DNA of 64,000 nucleotides. It comes from Amycolatopsis azurea DSM 43854 (GTDB taxonomy: Bacteria; Actinomycetota; Actinomycetes; Mycobacteriales; Pseudonocardiaceae). How positions within the stretch are numbered: the first letter of the stretch is position 1; each line of letters begins with the position of its first letter. The stretch is taken from the NCBI RefSeq assembly GCF_001995215.1, contig NZ_MUXN01000011.1, positions 303,307 to 367,306 on the forward strand, written 5' to 3'. The notes under the pieces are model-generated. The model ran no database searches and had not been told where the DNA came from. It saw nothing but the letters and a program-made list of their open reading frames with translations. Shown here one piece after another: positions 59,960 through 64,000 of this stretch. The position numbers and the translations under genes are program-made.

Positions 59960-60934
59960 ATGTCTGTTCCCCTGTGGCTATGGATCGCCACGGTCGGTGG
60001 TCTGCTCGCGCTGATCGCGCTCGACCTGGTCATCGTCGACCGCAAGCCGCACGAGGTCACCACCGGTGAAGCCGCCCGGTGGGTCATCTTCTACGTCGCC
60101 GTGGCCGTCGCCTTCGGCATCGGTGTCTGGGTCTTCGGGGGACACGACCCGGGAGTCGAGTTCTTCACCGGGTACATCACCGAGTACTCGCTGAGCGTCG
60201 ACAATCTGTTCATCTTCATGATCATCATGACGTCGTTCAAGGTGCCCGCGATCCACCAGCACCGCGTGCTGCTGATCGGCATCCTGCTCGCGCTCGCCAT
60301 GCGCAGCGTGTTCATCGCCGTGGGCGCCGCGCTGATCGCGCAGTTCGTCTGGGTCTTCTTCCTCTTCGGCGCCGTTCTCATCTGGACCGCGATCAGCATG
60401 GTCCGCAACAAGGACGAAGAAGAGGAATACGAGGAGAACGCGCTCACCCGCTGGGTGCGCAAACTCTTCCCGGTCACCAACGAGTGGCACGGGCACAAAT
60501 CCTTCGTGAAGAAGGACGGCAAGCGCTGGATCACCCCGATGTTCCTGGTGATCGTCGCGATCGGCAGCGCGGACCTGCTGTTCGCCGTCGACTCGATCCC
60601 GGCGATCTTCGGCATCACGCAGGAGGCCTTCCTGGTCTTCACCGCCAACGCGTTCGCGCTGATGGGCCTGCGCCAGCTGTACTTCCTGCTCGGTGGCCTG
60701 GTCACCAAGCTGGTGTACCTGTCCTACGGCCTCGCGGTGATCCTCGCCTTCATCGGCGCCAAGCTGTTCCTGCACGCGCTGCACGAGTACCACGTCGTGC
60801 CGGACTGGCTGGACATCAACAACTGGGTCTCCCTGGGCGTCATCGTCGTGGTCCTGACCGTGACGACGCTGGCCAGCCTCGCGAAGGCGAAGAAGGACGA
60901 GGCCGCTGATCAGGAGTCTTCAATCAGTAGTTAG
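59960..60934 (+). CDS. TerC-family membrane protein (Alx-like)
   Basis: 324 residues, ATG 59960 with GGAGGG at 9-base spacing. About nine membrane segments. Family signatures: YITEYSLSVDNLFIFMIIM, SADLLFAVDSIPAIFGITQE, ALMGLRQLYFLLGGL. Acidic residues in the SVDN and AVDSIPA motifs probably bind a divalent metal. TerC/Alx proteins are linked to Mn2+ export or metallating of secreted enzymes; the riboswitch agrees. A cytoplasmic acidic loop EEEEYEEN is present. Confidence 0.93.
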   Translation: MSVPLWLWIATVGGLLALIALDLVIVDRKPHEVTTGEAARWVIFYVAVAVAFGIGVWVFGGHDPGVEFFTGYITEYSLSVDNLFIFMIIMTSFKVPAIHQHRVLLIGILLALAMRSVFIAVGAALIAQFVWVFFLFGAVLIWTAISMVRNKDEEEEYEENALTRWVRKLFPVTNEWHGHKSFVKKDGKRWITPMFLVIVAIGSADLLFAVDSIPAIFGITQEAFLVFTANAFALMGLRQLYFLLGGLVTKLVYLSYGLAVILAFIGAKLFLHALHEYHVVPDWLDINNWVSLGVIVVVLTVTTLASLAKAKKDEAADQESSISS

Positions 60935-60951
60935 ACCTGCTAAGGATCGGG

Positions 60952-60957
60952 TACCGT
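60952..60957 (+). promoter_or_regulatory. -10 box of probable leaderless peptidase mRNA
   Basis: TACCGT, 7 bases, then GTG at 60965; no Shine-Dalgarno. Only 17 bases after terC. Confidence 0.5.
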
Positions 60958-60964
60958 CGGGGCC

Positions 60965-62926
60965 GTGCGTCCCGTTGACATCGAAGCCCTGACGGTCCCC
61001 GGCATCCCCGCGCTGCGCGGCGACCTGCTGCTCACCGCGGTGAGCAGGCCCGATCTGAAGACGAACAGCTACCGCGGCGGCCTGCGCAGGGTCGACCTCG
61101 ACGGTGGCGGGGAAGGGCCGTGGACCCACGGGACCAAGGACTCCGCCCCCGTCATCTCCCCGGACGGCCGGTGGGTCGCCTTCCTCCGGGCGGGGGAGGG
61201 CTCCGGGCGCCAGGCCAAGCCGCAGGTGCACGTGATCGCCGCGGTCGGGGGTGACGCGAAGCGGATCACCGACCTGCCCCTCGGCGCGGGCGCCCCGGTC
61301 TGGGCGCCGGATTCCCGCCGGATCACCTTCGTCGCGCGCGTGCCCGAGCCGGGCCGCTACGGCACGGAGAACGCGGACGGCGAAACCCCGGAGCCGAGCG
61401 AAGAAGCCCCGCGGCACATCACGAACCTCTTCTATCGTGTCGACGACGTCGGCTTCCTCAACGACCGTCCACAGCGTCTGTTCGTCGTGGACGCGGTCGC
61501 CGCGCTCGACGAGGCCGAGCCCGCCGAACTCACGCCGCTGACCGACGACCGGGTCGACGTCGAGCATCCTTCGTGGACGGCCGACGGCGAGTCCGTCCTG
61601 TTCGTCGCGCCTCGCGACTGGGCCGCGGAGGACACCGTCCGCACGGACGTCTACGCCGTACCCGCCGAGGGTGGCGAACCCCGGCTGCTGATCCGGACCC
61701 GGGGCACCGCGGCCAAACCGGTCACCGCGCCGGACGGGTCGATCCTGTTCTACGGCACCGAATTCCCGGGCCAGGAGGAGATCGCCCGCAACACCGGACT
61801 CTGGCGCGCGCCGTGGCCTCCCGGTGACGAGCCCTCGGCCGCGCGCCGGCTGACCGCCGTCGAAACGGTGGACTGCGACATCGCGGCCGGGCCTCCGGTC
61901 GTGCTCGGCGACGAGGCCCTCGTCGTCGTCCGCACCCGCGGTGCCGCCGAGTTGCGCGCCGTGCCGCTCGACGGCGAACTGGCCGAACTTGAGTCGTTGC
62001 GCTGCCTGGCCGGCGAACTCGCCGCGGTGAAGTCGTTCGTCGTCGACGGCAGCCGGATCGCCGCGGTGATCGGGACGCCCGAGAGCTCCGGCGACGTCGT
62101 CCTGCTGTCGGACGAGAAGCCCAGCGTGCTCACCGATTACTCGAAGGCGTTGCGGGACAAGGGCATCCGGCCGCTGGACGAGCTGAACACGACCGCGCCG
62201 GACGGCTATCCGGTGCACGGCTGGGTCGTCCGGCCCGAGGGCGAGGGGCCGCATCCCGTGGTCCTGATGATCCACGGCGGACCGTTCGCGCCCTACGAAT
62301 GGAAGGTGTTCGACGAGGCGCAGGTGCTCGCCGACGCGGGCTACGCGGTGATTCTGGGGAATCCGCGCGGTTCCGCGGGCTACGGGGAGAGCCACGGTCG
62401 CAGCATCATCCACGGCCTCGGCACCGTCGACGCGGACGATCTGCTGGCACTGCTGGACGAAGCGCTGAAACTGTCCGATTTGGACAGTGATCGCGTCGGG
62501 GTGATGGGCGGTTCGTACGGTGGCTTCATGACCAGCTGGCTCGCCGCGCACCACGGCGGCCGGTTCCGCGCGGCGTGGAGCGAGCGCGCGGTCAACGCCT
62601 GGGACTCGTTCGTCGGCAGTTCCGACATCGGCTGGTTCTTCGCCGACGGTTATGTCGGCGAAGACCTCGAAGAGCGGCGCAAGCGCAGCCCGCTGTACTA
62701 CGCGGGGAAGATCGACATCCCGTTCATGGTCGCGCATTCCGAGCAGGACTGGCGATGCCCGCTGGAGCAGGCGCAGCGGATGTACGTGGCGCTGCGGCAG
62801 AACGGCGTCGCGGCGGAATTCCTGCTGTTCCCCGGCGAGGGGCACGAACTCACGCGTTCGGGGCAGCCTCGGCACCGGGTGCAGCGATTCGACGCCGTGC
62901 TGGAGTGGTGGGGCCGGCACCTCTGA
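60965..62926 (+). CDS. S9-family prolyl oligopeptidase-like peptidase
   Basis: 653 residues, GTG start. N-terminal beta-propeller (about 1-380; PVISPDGRWVAFLRAGEG, APVWAPDSRRITFVA), then alpha/beta hydrolase domain: HPVVLMIHGGPFAPY, NPRGSAGYGESHG, nucleophile GVMGGSYGGFMTSW, Asp in AHSEQDWRCPLEQ, His in GEGHELTRSG. No signal peptide, so cytoplasmic dipeptidyl/acylaminoacyl peptidase type. Not clearly part of the terC operon because it has its own -10 box. Confidence 0.93.
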   Translation: MRPVDIEALTVPGIPALRGDLLLTAVSRPDLKTNSYRGGLRRVDLDGGGEGPWTHGTKDSAPVISPDGRWVAFLRAGEGSGRQAKPQVHVIAAVGGDAKRITDLPLGAGAPVWAPDSRRITFVARVPEPGRYGTENADGETPEPSEEAPRHITNLFYRVDDVGFLNDRPQRLFVVDAVAALDEAEPAELTPLTDDRVDVEHPSWTADGESVLFVAPRDWAAEDTVRTDVYAVPAEGGEPRLLIRTRGTAAKPVTAPDGSILFYGTEFPGQEEIARNTGLWRAPWPPGDEPSAARRLTAVETVDCDIAAGPPVVLGDEALVVVRTRGAAELRAVPLDGELAELESLRCLAGELAAVKSFVVDGSRIAAVIGTPESSGDVVLLSDEKPSVLTDYSKALRDKGIRPLDELNTTAPDGYPVHGWVVRPEGEGPHPVVLMIHGGPFAPYEWKVFDEAQVLADAGYAVILGNPRGSAGYGESHGRSIIHGLGTVDADDLLALLDEALKLSDLDSDRVGVMGGSYGGFMTSWLAAHHGGRFRAAWSERAVNAWDSFVGSSDIGWFFADGYVGEDLEERRKRSPLYYAGKIDIPFMVAHSEQDWRCPLEQAQRMYVALRQNGVAAEFLLFPGEGHELTRSGQPRHRVQRFDAVLEWWGRHL

Positions 62927-62996
62927 GTCTCATGAGTGGTGAAGACGGTTCTCACGACTCGTACTTACCTGCCGATTGGTGTGCCGTCGGTCGTGT

Positions 62997-63035
62997 GTGG
63001 AGGATTTGGGACGGTGAACGTCCCAGATCCTCCAC
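62997..63035. repeat. Palindrome family B-like hairpin
   Basis: 17-base arms GTGGAGGATTTGGGACG (62997-63013) and 63019-63035 with one mismatch, loop GTGAA. It is between convergent genes, flanked by family A fragments (62932-62950 and 63125-63153). Likely terminator. Confidence 0.65.
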
Positions 63036-63124
63036 GCTCGGTCTCGTTGATCAAGATCCGAGGCTGGGCAACCATCGAACCGCCACCCTCGCGCAGTTCA
63101 GGCGCGGGCAGGTAAATACCGGTC

Positions 63125-63153
63125 GCGTTCTAACGCGACTTACCACTCACGAC
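63125..63153. repeat. Palindrome family A, half copy
   Basis: 29 bases identical to 11021-11049 (loop GCGTTCTAACGCG and the right arm CTTACCACTCACGAC). The left arm here is only partly recognisable (GGTAAATA), so the hairpin is incomplete. It ends at the RES gene stop. Confidence 0.7.
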
Positions 63154-63803
63154 AGAAGCGTGTAGTTCAGTTCCTCGCACACCCGGCCCAGCGGGACGTC
63201 GAGCCCCGGGTGGTCCAGGGGGAGAAGGACGTCCGGCGCGACCGGCAGCGAGTTCCCGGCGGGCGGGTCCCACAACGCGAGCGCGGGCCCGCCGGAGTCC
63301 ATGGAAGACCGGTACCAGACGCCGTCGAGGTCGCCGAAGGCAGCGCGGATGGCACGCGCCCAGGCCTGGGTGATCTTCTTCGGGCCGCTGGAGATCTCCT
63401 GAGAGGCGCCGACGCGGGTCGGCCACAGGCCGGCGAGGTCGAGCAGCCGCAGCGTGCGGGTCGGCCGGACGACGACCAGGCGCGGGCCGCGGGATTTGCG
63501 GTCGACCGTCGACGTGGTCTGGAAGACCTCCGCGATGCTGGTGCGCACGGTGAGGCCGAAGTACAGGACGCCGTTCCCGGGGTCGGTGACCGGGTGTCCG
63601 CCGCGACCCGGTGTCTGCGGGTCGAAACGGCCGTGCGGGAGCGGGCCGCTGTAGCGGAACGAATTCCACTGCTGGGGGTGGTTGCCGTGCGCGGTGAAGA
63701 TCCTGACCAGCCTGGTACCGGGGTGCACCGTCACCACGTCGTTGGTGCGGTGCAGCTCCTTGACCAGGACAGAGCGCGCAGGCGGCAGGGGGAGCCGGGC
63801 CAT
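63147..63803 (-). CDS. RES-domain protein (NAD+ phosphorylase/ADP-ribosyl-type toxin fold)
   Basis: 218 residues, ATG 63803. RES domain: LVRIFTAHGNHPQQWNSFRY (first conserved Arg), DPGNGVLYFGLTVRTSIAEVF (Tyr/Glu region), LRLLDLAGLWPTRVGASQEI, WARAIRAAFGDLDGVWYRSS and a final conserved Ser/Asn region. RES toxins cleave or modify NAD+; they are usually paired with an Xre/MbcA-like antitoxin encoded upstream, which fits the partial gene at the edge. Toxicity is not shown. Confidence 0.85.
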   Translation of the reverse strand: MARLPLPPARSVLVKELHRTNDVVTVHPGTRLVRIFTAHGNHPQQWNSFRYSGPLPHGRFDPQTPGRGGHPVTDPGNGVLYFGLTVRTSIAEVFQTTSTVDRKSRGPRLVVVRPTRTLRLLDLAGLWPTRVGASQEISSGPKKITQAWARAIRAAFGDLDGVWYRSSMDSGGPALALWDPPAGNSLPVAPDVLLPLDHPGLDVPLGRVCEELNYTLLS

Positions 63804-63901
63804 ACCTCGGGAGTCGTCCGTCCTTGTCGGGTGATCTTGCTCGATGGGGTCAGCCTACGGCCTACCCCCGACTGAAATTTTCCGTCGTCGGGCAGAACAC
63901 C

Positions 63902-64000
63902 TTAGAACGGGAGGCCGAGCGTGGCCACCAGTCTTGCAACATGTTCGGGGTCGCCGCCGGAGAGCAGCCATTGGCGGGGAGTGGCGGGGTGGTCGTTGAT
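63902..64000 (-). CDS. 3' end of a gene upstream of the RES protein, probable antitoxin
   Basis: The minus-strand frame is open from the window edge to TAA at 63904-63902, giving 32 residues (INDHPATPRQWLLSGGDPEH, then VARLVATLGLPF). The gap to the RES start is 98 bases. Position and length of the end fit an Xre/DUF2384-type antitoxin partner, but the DNA-binding part is outside the window, so the family is not certain. Confidence 0.5.
   Translation of the reverse strand: MNDHPATPRQWLLSGGDPEHVARLVATLGLPF

Overview
High-GC actinobacterial chromosome segment. A member of the Pseudonocardiaceae close to Amycolatopsis is the best guess. This rests on GC-rich third codon positions, many GTG starts, 4-base stop/start overlaps inside operons, a PknG-type kinase, a CoaE-GrpB fusion, DUF5685 and DUF6506 proteins, and several starts that lack a Shine-Dalgarno but carry a -10 hexamer 6-7 nt upstream. 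The genus is inferred from gene content only. I saw no rRNA, tRNA, CRISPR array, transposase or prophage.

Layout. 1-11050: a carbohydrate island with the end of a class II aldolase, a lipoprotein/permease/permease/ATPase sugar ABC importer coupled to a DUF5107-TPR protein, a DeoR-family regulator and a secreted GH31 glycosidase. TTGCGC-type motifs at three promoters suggest one local regulon. 11098-15265: small genes, namely a hypothetical protein, divergent azoreductase/MarR, a DUF6506 protein, LysR, and an orphan GyrB-like ATPase domain coupled to a lipoprotein. 15313-20171: a complete branched-chain amino-acid type importer (livF-G-M-H-K order on the minus strand). 20633-25699: alpha/beta hydrolase, LysR, hot-dog thioesterase, polA.

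25764-33767 is the most interesting block: trypsin-like protease, PknG-like kinase, VWA/zinc-ribbon protein, two small membrane proteins that together look like a split GlnX receptor, an orphan solute-binding lipoprotein, and a trypsin-co-occurring (TRYPCO1-type) protein. The first five junctions after the PknG start are 4-base overlaps or short gaps. It reads as an extracellular-ligand to kinase signalling module, comparable to mycobacterial GlnH-GlnX-PknG, with a protease arm attached. 33764-36938 is a TetR-controlled YhgE/Pip exporter-like operon with a near-perfect 32-bp operator at its promoter. 37095-39807: tandem GNAT proteins and a methyltransferase.

40112-43361: housekeeping rpsA and coaE. 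43358-48382: two GT39-like membrane glycosyltransferases coupled to a histidine kinase/response regulator pair. 48521-52700: DUF402, a Cys-rich DUF5685 protein, uvrB. 52773-56740 and onward: S28 aminopeptidase, enoyl-CoA hydratase, an unknown protein, and an ABC exporter whose ATPase is fused to an extracytoplasmic hydrolase. 59826-62926: terC behind a probable yybP-ykoY manganese riboswitch, then an S9 peptidase. The right edge has a RES-domain protein preceded by the 3' end of its probable partner gene.

Several families of intergenic palindromes recur across the window (7666/22398; 11003/25703/63125; 41682/52703). They are nearly always close to gene ends.
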